In this document: one piece after another, positions 33,021 to 42,022 of the stretch
Layout: each line of letters starts with the position of its first letter
Position numbering within the stretch: the stretch's first letter is position 1
Assembly (NCBI GenBank): GCA_964358485.1
Contig: CAYHPY010000001.1
Location: 62,001 to 126,000 of the forward strand
Length of the DNA stretch: 64,000 bases
From: CAYHPY01 sp964358485
GTDB lineage: Bacteria; Elusimicrobiota; Elusimicrobia; UBA1565; UBA9628
Direction of reading: 5' to 3'
Notes under the pieces: generated by a model
Databases searched by the model: none
Told to the model about the DNA's origin: nothing
Seen by the model: only the letters and a program-made list of their open reading frames with translations
Program-made: the position numbers and the translations under genes

Positions 33021-35708
33021 ATGCATGTCTTGAAAAAACTGATCAGTCTTCTGCTTTCTTGGTCCTTGGTCGTTCCCGCCGCCGCCCAAGTCCGCTCGGT
33101 GCGGCCGGTCCGGCTTTCCGCCCCTTCGGCCCCCGCCGTTTCCCGGCTAGGCGCTCCCCGGTTTACCCCCGTCACCGCTCCGGGCTCGTCCTTGCCCCGG
33201 GTCGAGGCGGCTCCCCGGCTGGCCCCCGCTCCCGCTCCCCGTCCGGCCCAGGCGTTGGCCGTCCACGCCGAGGAGGCGCTGGCCGACTTCCAGACTTCGC
33301 CGGTCGAGAACCTCGCGGCCGAGGAAGCCAGCGGCGCCGGCTCCCGCCTGCTCGATTTCGGCCAAGCCCCTTCCCGCTCCGGCTCCGTTGAAGCCGTCGC
33401 CGAACTTCCGGGCGCCACGGGCCTTTCGGCCCCCGGAACCGAGGAGCCGACCCGCGTCCCGGCCGCCCCCGCCCCGTCCGCCGCCCCCGAGAAAAAACCC
33501 TTCTTCATCCGTCATTGCCGCCTAGCGCGCTGGGCGCTATTGCCCGTCGTCAAACTGCTCTACTCCGTCCGCTCCGCGGGCCTGGAGAACCTTCCCGCCG
33601 GGCCCGCCTTGGTCGTGCCCAACCATGTCTCCTATGCCGACGCCTTGATCGTGGCCTACGCCGCCGGGCGGCCCATGCGCTTCATGCTGTACCGCCCCAT
33701 CTACGAGACCAAGGGCCTGCAATGGCTGTTCAAGGCCCTGGGCGCCATCCCCGTCAGCTCGAAAGATTCTAAAGAAGAGATCGAGCGCTCCCTGGCCCGC
33801 GCCTCCTCGGCCCTCAAGGCCGGGGAAACCGTGGTCATCTTCCCCGAGGGCGCGCTGACCCACACCGGCAACATGGCGGGTTTCCGCCGGGGATTTGAGC
33901 GCATCGCGGCGGCCTCCGGGGCGCCCGTCATCCCCGCCCACATCGACGGCCTTTGGGGCTCGCTGTTCTCCCGCCAAACCGGCCGCTCCCTCTGGATCCG
34001 CCTCAAGGAAATCCCCCGCCCCGTCGCGGTCCGTTTCGGACCGGCGATGGAGCGGCCCGAGGCAAACCTCGTCCGCGAGGCCGTCCAAGAGCTTTCCGCC
34101 GCCTCCATGGAGGACCGCCTACGCCGCTCCGCCGAGCCTCTCCCCCGCGCTTTCTTAAGAACCGCCAAGAGCAAATGGTCCCAGCGCGCCTTCGCCGACT
34201 CTCTGGGACAGGACCTCTCTTACGGAAAGGCGCTGACCGGCGTGGTCCTTTTGGCGGGCTTGCTCAAGCCTGAAATCGGCGCCGCTTCCCATGTCGGCGT
34301 GCTCCTGCCTCCTTCCGCGGGCGGCGCCTTGGCCAATATCGCCGTCGGGACCCTCGGCAAGGTTCCGGTCAACCTCAACTACACCGCCTCCGCCGAGGCC
34401 ATGGCCCACGCCCTCAAGAAGGGCGAGGTCCAAACCATCGTTACCTCCCGCAAATTCCTGGAGGCCCTCAAGGCCAAGGGCGTCTCCGCCCCGGAGGGAA
34501 AGCTCGTTTTGCTTGAAGACCTCCTTCCCAAGGTCCCCGGCTGGAAGAAAGTCGTGACCTTGCTGGCCCTGCGCCTCATTCCCCGCGCCCTGGCCGCGCG
34601 CGTCTATTTCAACGAAGCGTCCCGTTCCTTGGACGATCCCGCGACGGTGCTCTTCACCAGCGGCTCGAGCGCCTTGCCCAAGGGCGTGGTTCTCTCGCAT
34701 CTCAACATCCGCGCCGACATCGAGATGGTCCGCGAGGTCTTCCCCATCGGCGCCAAGGACGCCATCATGGGCGTGCTCCCCTTCTTCCACTCCTTCGGCT
34801 ATACCGTCACCCTCTGGTACGCCTTGGTGACGGGCATTCCGGCCATCTATCACACCCATCCTTTAGAAACCGACGCCATCGCCAAGCTGGCGGCGAAGTT
34901 CAATCCGACCATCCTGCTGGGAACTCCGACCTTCCTTCAGCGCTATGTGCAAAAAATCCCGGCGGAGGCCTTCCGGGCCTTGAAGTTCGTCGTGGCCGGG
35001 GCCGAAAAATTGCGCGGGAGCATCGCCGACGAGTTCGAGAAGAAATTCGGCGCCCGCCCCTACGAAGGTTACGGCGCCACCGAGCTCTCCCCCGTGGCCT
35101 CGGTTAATCTTCCCGACACCAAAAAGCAGAAGGGCAACAGGGAAGGCTCCGTCGGCCAGGCCCTGCCCGGCAGCGTCATGAAGGTCGTCGATCCCGACAC
35201 CGGGGCCTCGGTCCCCGCCGGAGAGCCCGGCATGCTCTTGGTCAAAGGCCCCCACGCCATGCGCGGCTATCTGGACGAGCCCGCCAAGACCGCCGAGGCC
35301 TTGAAGGACGGCTGGTATGTCACCGGCGACATCGCTTCCATCGACCGGGAAGGCTTCGTGACCTTGGTGGGGCGGCTCTCGCGCTTCAGCAAGATCGCCG
35401 GCGAGATGATCTCCCATGTGGCCGTGGAGGAAAATCTCCAGGCCGCGATCGGTTCCGCGGAACAGGTCTTTGTCGTCTCCGCCGTGCCCGACGAGCGGCG
35501 CGGGGAGCGGTTGGTGGTGCTCTACGCCGGGTACGACGGCTCCATCGAGGAACTTCTGGCCAAGGCCAAGGCCGCGGGCCTGCCGGGGCTGTGGACGCCT
35601 TCCAAGGAAAGCTTCCACAAGGTGGACGCCATCCCGGTTTTGGGGACCGGCAAGCTGGACTTGAAGGCGGTCAAGGAATTGGCCGCCAAGCTCGAAGCGG
35701 GCCTTTAG
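33021..35708 (+). CDS. Fusion of 1-acylglycerol-phosphate acyltransferase (PlsC) and AMP-dependent acyl ligase, Aas-like
   Basis: The 895-residue protein opens with a signal-peptide-like segment (about 1-22, ending A-A-A-Q). A Pro/Ala-rich low-complexity stretch of about 130 residues comes next. The PlsC domain has N-H-V-S-Y-A-D (H202-x4-D207) and F-P-E-G at 274-277. An ANL-superfamily ligase follows, with the ATP motif F-T-S-G-S-S-A-L-P-K-G-V near 543, Y-E-G-Y-G-A-T-E-L near 682, and Y-V-T-G-D-I-A. Domain order matches E. coli Aas, which reacylates lysophospholipids at the inner membrane. ATG 33021 is chosen since upstream codons are not typical. The exported-looking leader on an ATP-using enzyme is odd and may instead be a membrane anchor. 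Confidence 0.85.
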   Translation: MHVLKKLISLLLSWSLVVPAAAQVRSVRPVRLSAPSAPAVSRLGAPRFTPVTAPGSSLPRVEAAPRLAPAPAPRPAQALAVHAEEALADFQTSPVENLAAEEASGAGSRLLDFGQAPSRSGSVEAVAELPGATGLSAPGTEEPTRVPAAPAPSAAPEKKPFFIRHCRLARWALLPVVKLLYSVRSAGLENLPAGPALVVPNHVSYADALIVAYAAGRPMRFMLYRPIYETKGLQWLFKALGAIPVSSKDSKEEIERSLARASSALKAGETVVIFPEGALTHTGNMAGFRRGFERIAAASGAPVIPAHIDGLWGSLFSRQTGRSLWIRLKEIPRPVAVRFGPAMERPEANLVREAVQELSAASMEDRLRRSAEPLPRAFLRTAKSKWSQRAFADSLGQDLSYGKALTGVVLLAGLLKPEIGAASHVGVLLPPSAGGALANIAVGTLGKVPVNLNYTASAEAMAHALKKGEVQTIVTSRKFLEALKAKGVSAPEGKLVLLEDLLPKVPGWKKVVTLLALRLIPRALAARVYFNEASRSLDDPATVLFTSGSSALPKGVVLSHLNIRADIEMVREVFPIGAKDAIMGVLPFFHSFGYTVTLWYALVTGIPAIYHTHPLETDAIAKLAAKFNPTILLGTPTFLQRYVQKIPAEAFRALKFVVAGAEKLRGSIADEFEKKFGARPYEGYGATELSPVASVNLPDTKKQKGNREGSVGQALPGSVMKVVDPDTGASVPAGEPGMLLVKGPHAMRGYLDEPAKTAEALKDGWYVTGDIASIDREGFVTLVGRLSRFSKIAGEMISHVAVEENLQAAIGSAEQVFVVSAVPDERRGERLVVLYAGYDGSIEELLAKAKAAGLPGLWTPSKESFHKVDAIPVLGTGKLDLKAVKELAAKLEAGL

Positions 35709-35725
35709 GCCCGCCCCGAAGGCAC

Positions 35726-37198
35726 TCAGCTATTGATGGCGGATTTCTGGAGTTCTTCCTCCATCTTCATCAGTTCTTCTTCCGTCCCCAACTTCTTGGG
35801 CCCCTGGAACACCCCTTTGACCGCGGCCAAATAGTAGACCGTCAAGGCGGTCGAAACGCCGGCGAACAGAAAGCCGGATTGCTGGTTGGGGGGGGCGACG
35901 AAGAGGACGGTGATCAGCGCCACCCAGCCCACCGCCAGGGCGTTGATCAAGCCGCCCCATTTCCCCAGGTTCCAGGGCCCCAGTTCCTTCCAGGTTCCAT
36001 TGCGGCGGGCCCGCAAAACCAGAGCGACGGGGATGACATAGGAGACGTACAGTCCGATCGTGGAAAGAGACACGATAACCGTGAAGTGTTTTGAGAATAA
36101 GGCGATGCCGAAGGCCAAGACCACCGCCAGCCACACGGCCGGGGCGGGGGTGCGGAACCTCGGGCTGACCTGGGCCCAAAGCTTGGAATAGGGCATCCCG
36201 CCGTCCCGGGCGAAGGCGAAGATCATGCGCGCGTTGGCCGTGATGGACGATAGCCCGCAGAACCACATGGCGGGGAGGATGGCCCACACCATGGCCTTGC
36301 CGAAGCCCTTGCCGAAGGCCTGCTCGGCCACGAAGATAAAGGGATTGGGCGCGGCGGCGGTCGCGGCCAGGTCCTGAATGGCGCAGGTGACGGCCAGGAG
36401 CATGGGATAGCCGAAGACGGCCGAGACCAGCACCGCGATGAACATCCCCCAGGGCGCGTTGCGGCGCGGGTCCAAGGTCTCCTCGGTGATGTGGGCGGAG
36501 GCGTCGTAGCCGGTCAGGGTCCATTGGCTTTGGAGCAGGGCCACCAGGAAGGCCCACGGATAAGGATAGGAAGAGGTGGTGAATCCCGTCTCGAAGGCGA
36601 AAGAGAGCGGCCGGCGCTCGGCGAAGAAGCCGAAGGCCACGATCAGGGCCACCGTGACGGCCATGTGATACCAGACGCTGATGTCGTTGCAGATGGCGAT
36701 GGCCCGGATGCCGTAGTGGTTGAGCAGGCCGTGGCTCAAGAGGAGCGCCGCGTAGACGGCCAAAAGCGGCCCGGTCCCGGTCCAGCCCATGAGGTCCACC
36801 ACGAACAGGGCGATGCCGTAGTCGATGCCGGCCGTGGTGGCCAGCTGTCCGATGAAATTAAACCACGCCGTGTACCAGCCCCAGCCCGGACCGCCCAAGA
36901 GGGCGGCCCAGTGATAGACCGCTCCGGCCGTCGGGATGGCGGAGGCGATCTCGGCCATGGAGGCCGCGACCAGGAGGGTGAAGAAGGAGACCAAGAGCCA
37001 CCCGATCCCGTTGGCGGCGGGGCCGCCGAAGTTCAGGCCGTGGCCGAAGAGGACCAAAGCCCCGGTCACGATGGAAATGATGGTGAAGGAAACCGCGAAG
37101 TTGGCGAAGCCCCCCATGTCGCGCAGGAGCTGTTGGGCGTAGCCGTATTGGTGGAGGTCCCGGGCGTCCTTGTGGAGTTGTTCCTCGTGCGAGGTCAC
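35726..37198 (-). CDS. APC-superfamily amino-acid permease
   Basis: The 490-residue protein has a hydrophilic N-terminus and about 12 membrane helices. Its first helix region is G-G-F-A-N-F-A-V-S-F-T-I-I-S-I, the unwound-helix signature found in APC transporters of the GABA/choline permease branch. A-E-I-A-S-A-I-P-T-A-G-A-V-Y-H-W follows. It imports an amino acid or amine by cation or proton symport. The substrate cannot be assigned. GTG 37198 overlaps the stop of the upstream unknown gene (GTGA), so they are coupled. Confidence 0.9.
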   Translation of the reverse strand: MTSHEEQLHKDARDLHQYGYAQQLLRDMGGFANFAVSFTIISIVTGALVLFGHGLNFGGPAANGIGWLLVSFFTLLVAASMAEIASAIPTAGAVYHWAALLGGPGWGWYTAWFNFIGQLATTAGIDYGIALFVVDLMGWTGTGPLLAVYAALLLSHGLLNHYGIRAIAICNDISVWYHMAVTVALIVAFGFFAERRPLSFAFETGFTTSSYPYPWAFLVALLQSQWTLTGYDASAHITEETLDPRRNAPWGMFIAVLVSAVFGYPMLLAVTCAIQDLAATAAAPNPFIFVAEQAFGKGFGKAMVWAILPAMWFCGLSSITANARMIFAFARDGGMPYSKLWAQVSPRFRTPAPAVWLAVVLAFGIALFSKHFTVIVSLSTIGLYVSYVIPVALVLRARRNGTWKELGPWNLGKWGGLINALAVGWVALITVLFVAPPNQQSGFLFAGVSTALTVYYLAAVKGVFQGPKKLGTEEELMKMEEELQKSAINS

Positions 37199-38034
37199 TG
37201 CTTGGGCGCTTCCGGCGGGGCCGTTTGAACCGGCCCGGTGCAGGAGAGTTCCCGGGTCAGACGGTCCCGGCGGGTCGAGAGACCATCGAGCGCCGAGAGG
37301 CGGGTTTTCAGGGAGTCGCCCGCCCCGTCCAGGGGGCCCAGGATCTTGGTGGTTTCCCCGAAGAGATCGTTGGTCTTGGCGATTTTCTCTCGGGCCGCGG
37401 CCAGGTTGTCGGCCTGGGTTTTCTGGCGGCGGAAGTTTTCATCCTGCAAAAGATCCTTGGTGATCTGGGAGAAAGCGGGCCAGGAATAGCGGGCGCAGTA
37501 CCAGGACCGGATGGCGCGCTCATGGGTGGCGCAATCCTCCTTGAGCTTCTCGGCGGCGGCCTTGCGGCAGGTTTCAAGTTGAGCGGGCTTCTGATCCTCC
37601 GGGACCAGCTTGGTGATCGTCGCGCCCAGTTCGTCGCAGCGGCCCTTGCGGGTCCGGGTCAGGCAGGCCTGCCGCCGGACGAAATGGTCGGCCAAAAAGC
37701 CCCGGGTCTGGTCCATGAGGGCGTCGTAGTCCTTGAGTTCGGCGAAATTCATGCGCCCGCGGATCGTCCCGGAGGAGTCCAGCCAGCCTTCCTTGACTTC
37801 CTTAAGCATGGGCGTCAGGACGAATTCCCGCTGGCATTGGACGGTGAGGTCCATCAGGGTCATCGCGCGCCCGGGTCCGGAGGCGGCGTCCAAGAGCCGG
37901 TCGACCTCCGAAAGCTCCGCCTTCAGCCGCGCGGCCAGGGAATCCAGTTGTTTTTCGGGGGAGTCGGCGGCGCGCGTAGGTGGAGCCGCGAAGGCCAGGG
38001 CCAGGAGACCGGCAAGGAGGGCTTTCTTGTTCAT
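37195..38034 (-). CDS. Exported protein of unknown function
   Basis: The 279-residue protein has a clear signal peptide (M-N-K-K, hydrophobic core, cleavage near T-R-A-A at about 22). The mature part is mainly helical and charged, with coiled-coil-like stretches near 30-50 and 215-265. Six or so cysteines (for example in V-Q-C-Q, A-C-L-T-R-T, G-R-C-D-E-L, E-D-C-A-T-H, W-Y-C-A-R-Y) suggest disulfides in the periplasm. No family is recognised. It is co-transcribed with the amino-acid permease. Confidence 0.75.
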   Translation of the reverse strand: MNKKALLAGLLALAFAAPPTRAADSPEKQLDSLAARLKAELSEVDRLLDAASGPGRAMTLMDLTVQCQREFVLTPMLKEVKEGWLDSSGTIRGRMNFAELKDYDALMDQTRGFLADHFVRRQACLTRTRKGRCDELGATITKLVPEDQKPAQLETCRKAAAEKLKEDCATHERAIRSWYCARYSWPAFSQITKDLLQDENFRRQKTQADNLAAAREKIAKTNDLFGETTKILGPLDGAGDSLKTRLSALDGLSTRRDRLTRELSCTGPVQTAPPEAPKQ

Positions 38035-38041
38035 GGCACGA

Positions 38042-38070
38042 ATTATACTGAGGCCGGCCGGGGAAGTCCA
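38042..38070 (-). promoter_or_regulatory. Leaderless promoter for the unknown exported protein
   Basis: TATAAT (38042-38047) ends 7 nt before ATG 38034, with TGGACT (38065-38070) 17 bp upstream. The TAA stop codon of the exonuclease gene (38043-38045) is part of the hexamer. Confidence 0.6.
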
Positions 38071-38567
38071 GGCATGGCGACCCCTTCCTTGACCGCGGCC
38101 AGCACGATCCGGGCGCAGGCCTCGGCGTCGGAAAGGGCCTCATGGTGCTTGAGCTCGATGCCCAAGGCCGAGCAGACGTTGGGCAGGCGGGTCGGCCGGA
38201 TGTTCCAGGCCTTGCGGGCCAGGCTCACGGTGCACACGAAGGGGTTCTTGGGTCCGGGCACCCCCGCCGCGGAGCAGCAGGCGGCCAGCACGCCCTTGTC
38301 GAAGGATGCGTTGTGGGCGGCGATGAAGTCTGCGCTCTCCAGAATCGGGGAAAGCTCCGGCCAGACCTGCCCGAAGGAGGGCTCTTTTTCCACCTTGGAC
38401 CAGGTGATGCCGTGGATATAGGTGAAGAGAAATTCCCGGCGGGGAGGCCGAACCAGGCGGTGGATTTTTTGGACGATCTTGCCGCCCTCGACCACCACCA
38501 AGCCCACCGCGCAGGCCGAATCCCGTCCTTGGTCGGCCGTCTCAAAGTCCAGCGCGGCGAAACGCAT
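38043..38567 (-). CDS. DnaQ-like 3'-5' exonuclease
   Basis: The 174-residue protein is a DEDDh exonuclease: F-A-A-L-D-F-E-T-A with motif I D and E near residues 7-9, A-H-N-A-S-F-D-K in motif II, and H-E-A-L-S-D-A-E-A-C in motif III. It resembles free-standing Pol III epsilon-like exonucleases of about this size. The substrate could be DNA or RNA ends. ATG 38567 is chosen because TATAAT ends 5 nt before it. A 65-bp palindrome (38580-38644) directly abuts this promoter and separates it from lysC. Confidence 0.9.
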   Translation of the reverse strand: MRFAALDFETADQGRDSACAVGLVVVEGGKIVQKIHRLVRPPRREFLFTYIHGITWSKVEKEPSFGQVWPELSPILESADFIAAHNASFDKGVLAACCSAAGVPGPKNPFVCTVSLARKAWNIRPTRLPNVCSALGIELKHHEALSDAEACARIVLAAVKEGVAMPGLPRPASV

Positions 38568-38572
38568 GGTCA

Positions 38573-38578
38573 ATTATA
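38573..38578 (-). promoter_or_regulatory. -10 box TATAAT of the exonuclease gene, abutting a palindrome
   Basis: The consensus hexamer ends 5 nt before ATG 38567, so transcription should start at or next to the A of ATG. The base after the hexamer on the upstream side is separated by only 1 nt from a 30-bp-arm inverted repeat. Any -35 would lie inside that repeat. Confidence 0.6.
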
Positions 38579-38579
38579 G

Positions 38580-38644
38580 TAAAAATAGGGACACCCCCCA
38601 TTTTTACCATCGCTTGGTAAAAATGGGGGGTGTCCCTATTTTTA
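38580..38644. repeat. Perfect inverted repeat with 30-bp arms (REPIN-like, family B)
   Basis: Arms 38580-38609 and 38615-38644 are perfect reverse complements (outer part AAAAATAGGGACACCCCCCA) around a 5-nt loop TCGCT. The sequence is unlike the family A REP of the RAYT element. The right arm includes the TAA stop of lysC (38642-38644). A-rich and T-rich outer ends would also let it act as a bidirectional terminator. Confidence 0.85.
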
Positions 38645-39874
38645 TTTTCTGGTTAGGCCGTAGGCTTTGTGGAGGGCGCGCAGGGCGGTTTCGGCGTGGC
38701 GGGAGTCCACCACGCAGGAGATCCGCAGGTCGGAGGCGGTGATCATGTGGATGTTGACCCCGGCCTTGGCCAAGGTCTCGAACATCCGAGCCGCCACCCA
38801 GGGGTGGTGCCGGAAACCCGTGCCCACCGCCGAGACCTTGGCCACGGATTCATTCAAGTCCACCCGGGCCTTGAGCTCGCGGGCCACCTTCTCCAGCGCC
38901 GCCACGGCTTTGGAGCTTCCGGCGCGGGGCGTCATGAAAGAAATCGCGTTGACGCCTTCCTTGGAGGGCGCCGACTGGATGATCATGTCCAGCGGGATGG
39001 CCTTGGCCGCCAAGGCCGACAGGATGCGGGCGGCCACGCCGGGGCGGTCCGGAACGTCGGCCACCGTCAGGCGCACCTCGCCCTTGTCCAGGGCCAGGCT
39101 CGAGACATAGGCTTTTTCCATCGCGCGGTTTTTCATGCCTCTCCTTTTACTCACGATCCAGGTTCCGTTTTGGGGGTGGAAGGCCGAGCGGACATGGATG
39201 TCCACCTTGTAGCGGCGGGCGACTTCCAGGGACCGCGCCTGCATGACCTGGGCGCCGGCTCCGGCCAGCTCCAGCATTTCTTCAAAGGTGAGCCGCTGGA
39301 GCTTGCGGGCCTGGGGGACGACGCGCGGGTCGGCGGTGTAGACGCCCTTGACGTCGCTGAAAATCTCGCAGGCCCCGGTCTTAAGGGCCGAGGCCAGGGC
39401 CACCGCGGTCAAGTCCGAACCGCCCCGGCCCAAAGTGGTGACGTCGTCGCTGGGGTTGAGAGCCTGAAAGCCCGCCACGGTCACGATCCGCCCGGCCTTG
39501 AGATGCGCCCGAATCCGGTCGGTCCGGATGCGGACGATCTGCGCTTTGGTGTGGGCTCCGGCCGCCACGATGCCCGCCTGCGGGCCGGTCAAGGAAACCG
39601 CGGGCGCGCCGCGGCCGATGCACGCCATGGCAAACAGGGAAATCCCCACCTGCTCGCCGGTGGAGACCAGCTGATCCAGCTCCCGCTCGTCGGGCTCGGG
39701 GACCACGCGGGCGGCCAGCTCCAGAAGCTCGTCGGTCATCTCTCCGGGGGCCGAGACCACCACCACCACGGCATAGCCCGCCCGGCGCAAAGCCACGGCC
39801 CGGTCGGCCGCCCGCTGGATCTTCTCGGGATCAGCCACCGAGGTCCCGCCGAACTTGAGCACTTTGATCTTCAT
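38642..39874 (-). CDS. lysC: Aspartokinase
   Basis: The 410-residue enzyme phosphorylates aspartate, the first step to threonine, lysine and methionine. K-F-G-G-T-S-V-A (about 6-13) is the kinase signature. S-T-G-E-Q and T-L-G-R-G-G-S-D-L-T-A follow, and two C-terminal ACT domains (E-V-R-L-T-V-A-D-V-P-D-R-P-G-V-A-A and A-K-V-S-A-V-G-T-G) for allosteric control. ATG 39874 is chosen since the kinase motif then starts at the normal place, with TATGAT (39885-39890) 10 nt upstream. It is part of a dispersed threonine gene set with thrB, thrC and hom. Confidence 0.93.
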   Translation of the reverse strand: MKIKVLKFGGTSVADPEKIQRAADRAVALRRAGYAVVVVVSAPGEMTDELLELAARVVPEPDERELDQLVSTGEQVGISLFAMACIGRGAPAVSLTGPQAGIVAAGAHTKAQIVRIRTDRIRAHLKAGRIVTVAGFQALNPSDDVTTLGRGGSDLTAVALASALKTGACEIFSDVKGVYTADPRVVPQARKLQRLTFEEMLELAGAGAQVMQARSLEVARRYKVDIHVRSAFHPQNGTWIVSKRRGMKNRAMEKAYVSSLALDKGEVRLTVADVPDRPGVAARILSALAAKAIPLDMIIQSAPSKEGVNAISFMTPRAGSSKAVAALEKVARELKARVDLNESVAKVSAVGTGFRHHPWVAARMFETLAKAGVNIHMITASDLRISCVVDSRHAETALRALHKAYGLTRK

Positions 39875-39956
39875 TCCGGGGGCCATCATAGCAATTTGCC
39901 CGGTCCCGGGGCGCTCATGCATTGAAAAACCGGTGGCACAAACCGATATTTCAAGG

Positions 39957-39962
39957 TATACT
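39957..39962 (+). promoter_or_regulatory. -10 box TATACT of the DUF4143 ATPase gene
   Basis: The hexamer ends 6 nt before GTG 39969, again leaderless in layout. This decides the start over in-frame upstream codons that overlap the lysC start region. No clear -35 at the right distance. Confidence 0.5.
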
Positions 39963-39968
39963 ATTCGG

Positions 39969-41111
39969 GTGATCCAGCGCCCACGCGCCCTGCGGGCCGT
40001 TCGTTCCTTGCTGATCCGCCATCCCGTCGTTGCCCTCTTGGGCGCCCGCCAAGTCGGAAAAACCACCTTGGCCCGGGAGGTTCAGCGGGGTTTTGGCGGA
40101 TCGTCCTCTTGGTTCGACTTGGAGGATCCCGCGCACCTGGCCCGCTTGTCGGAGCCGATGCTCGGATTGCGGGGCCTCAAGGGCTTAGTCGTGATCGACG
40201 AAGTCCAGCGCCTCCCGGGTTTGTTCCCGGCTTTGCGCGTCCTGGCCGACCGTCCGGGCCGGCCCGCCCGTTTTTTGCTCCTGGGAAGCGCGTCTCCCGA
40301 CATCCGCCGGCAGGGCGCGGAGTCCTTGGCCGGAAGAATCGCCCATTACGCGTTGGGGCCCCTGGCGCTGGACGAGGTCGGCCGGCCCGCCCTGAACCGT
40401 CTTTGGCTGCGGGGGGGATTGCCGCGGTCCTTTCTGGCCCGCTCCGAGGCGGTCGGCGCCGAGTGGCGCAGGGAGTTCGTCGCCAGCTTTCTGGAGCGCG
40501 ATTTGGGGCAGTTGGGCTTCCGGTTCCCGGCCCAGACCATGCGCCGGTTTTGGACCATGCTGGCCCATTATCATGGGCAGATTTGGAACGCGGCGGAGTT
40601 CGCGCGCTCCTTCGGGGTCGCGGACACCACGGTCCGCGGTTATCTGGACGCCCTCTCGGCCAGCTTCCTGGTCCGCCAGCTTCAGCCTTGGCACGAGAAC
40701 CTGGGCAAGCGCCAGGTCAAATCCCCCAAGATCTATATTTCGGACTCGGGACTCCTGCACACCTTGCTCGGTCTTGAGACCATGCCCCAGCTTCAGAGCC
40801 ATCCGAAGCTGGGCGCCTCTTGGGAGGGTTTCGCCTTGGAGATCGTGGTCCGGGTCCTGGGCGCCCGGCCCGAGGAGTGCTTCTTCTGGGCCACCCACGC
40901 TGGGGCCGAATTGGACCTGCTGATCGTCAAAGGCGGCAAGCGCCTGGGTTATGAGTTCAAATTCACCGAGGCTCCGGCCCTGACCCCATCCATGAAGATC
41001 GCGTTCAAAGACTTGCGGCTGGACTCCCTGCAAGTCCTCCACGCCGGGCAGGACGGCTTCCCGCTCGCCGACGGCGTGCGGGCCGTGCCGTTGGCCGCTT
41101 TTAAGCCTTAA
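39969..41111 (+). CDS. AAA+ ATPase with C-terminal DUF4143 domain
   Basis: The 380-residue protein has Walker A G-A-R-Q-V-G-K-T-T-L (about 23-32) and Walker B L-V-V-I-D-E-V-Q-R-L-P (about 75-85). A C-terminal nuclease-like DUF4143 domain follows with I-Y-I-S-D-S-G-L-L-H (about 255-264), G-A-S-W-E-G-F and E-L-D-L-L-I-V-K-G-G then Y-E-F-K. The last set (E, D, E-x-K) is reminiscent of PD-(D/E)XK nucleases. These proteins are common accessory genes of uncertain role. It lies between lysC and thrB on the opposite strand. A fossil of a second member is at 43179-43260. Confidence 0.9.
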   Translation: MIQRPRALRAVRSLLIRHPVVALLGARQVGKTTLAREVQRGFGGSSSWFDLEDPAHLARLSEPMLGLRGLKGLVVIDEVQRLPGLFPALRVLADRPGRPARFLLLGSASPDIRRQGAESLAGRIAHYALGPLALDEVGRPALNRLWLRGGLPRSFLARSEAVGAEWRREFVASFLERDLGQLGFRFPAQTMRRFWTMLAHYHGQIWNAAEFARSFGVADTTVRGYLDALSASFLVRQLQPWHENLGKRQVKSPKIYISDSGLLHTLLGLETMPQLQSHPKLGASWEGFALEIVVRVLGARPEECFFWATHAGAELDLLIVKGGKRLGYEFKFTEAPALTPSMKIAFKDLRLDSLQVLHAGQDGFPLADGVRAVPLAAFKP

Positions 41112-42021
41112 GGACCTTGACTCCCGCCCGGTCCGGATTCAAAGTCAGCACCCGGACGCGGACGCCGGCCTTGGCAAAGGCCTCCTTCATGCGGCGGCCC
41201 ACCAGCACCGCCCGCAGGCCCGCCGGGCACAGGGCGGCCACGGACGGGCCCGCCCCCGACAAAAACGCCCCGCAGGAGCCGACTTTGCGGGCGGCGGCCA
41301 GCGCTTCTTCCAAACCGCGGACCAGCGGCGCGCGGTAGGGCTGGTGCAGGCGGTCTTGCGTGGCCGTCGCCAATTGCGCCCAGCGGCCCGCTTCCAGGGC
41401 CGCGGCCAAAAGCACGCTCCGGGAAAGATTGGCCACCGCGTCGGCCAGGGGCACTTTCTTAGGAAGGGCGGCGCGGGATTTTTGCGTGCTCAGCGCGTAG
41501 TCCGGCACGCACACCACGACGGCCGCGTTCTTGTGCAGGCGCAGGGGCGCCACGACCAGCCCCTCCTCCGACGGCGCGCAGGCCACCAGCCCGCCGTGGA
41601 CGGCCGCCGCGGCGTTGTCGGGATGGCCCTCCAGGGCGCAGGCCATTTCCAAAAGCTTGAACCGCTTGCGGGGCCGCTTTTTGTTGAGCGCGTTGCCCGC
41701 GTAGAGCCCCGCCAAGACCGCCGCGGCCGAAGACCCCAGACCCCGCCCCAGCGGAATGCAGTTGACGGCCTTGAAGACCAAACGCCCCGACCCCGAAGGA
41801 AGGACCAGGCGCGCCGCCTTGACCATGAGATTGGAGCCGTCGCGGGGGAGCTCGTCTTCTCCTTCCCCGTCGATGCGCACCAGGTCCGGGCCCGTCCCGG
41901 TGTGCAGTTCCAAGGTCAGCTCGTTGTAGAGCGCCAAGGCCAGGCCGAAGCAATCGAATCCCGGCCCCAGGTTGGAGGTGGAGGCCGGAACCCGGACGCG
42001 CGCGCGCGCGACCAACGCCAT
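41101..42021 (-). CDS. thrB: Homoserine kinase
   Basis: The 306-residue GHMP kinase phosphorylates homoserine in threonine synthesis. The N-terminal V-P-A-S-T-S-N-L-G-P-G-F-D (about 11-23) and the ATP-binding P-L-G-R-G-L-G-S-S-A-A-A (about 91-102) are diagnostic, and C-terminal G-A-F-L-S-G-A-G-P-S matches GHMP motif 3. Length is typical. One nt separates it from thrC upstream. Its 3' end overlaps tail-to-tail with the DUF4143 gene. Confidence 0.95.
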   Translation of the reverse strand: MALVARARVRVPASTSNLGPGFDCFGLALALYNELTLELHTGTGPDLVRIDGEGEDELPRDGSNLMVKAARLVLPSGSGRLVFKAVNCIPLGRGLGSSAAAVLAGLYAGNALNKKRPRKRFKLLEMACALEGHPDNAAAAVHGGLVACAPSEEGLVVAPLRLHKNAAVVVCVPDYALSTQKSRAALPKKVPLADAVANLSRSVLLAAALEAGRWAQLATATQDRLHQPYRAPLVRGLEEALAAARKVGSCGAFLSGAGPSVAALCPAGLRAVLVGRRMKEAFAKAGVRVRVLTLNPDRAGVKVLKA

Positions 42022-42022
42022 T

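Noticed and set aside
38669..39925. 418-codon plus-strand frame opposite lysC
   Set aside because: His/Gly/Asp-rich mirror of a clear aspartokinase.
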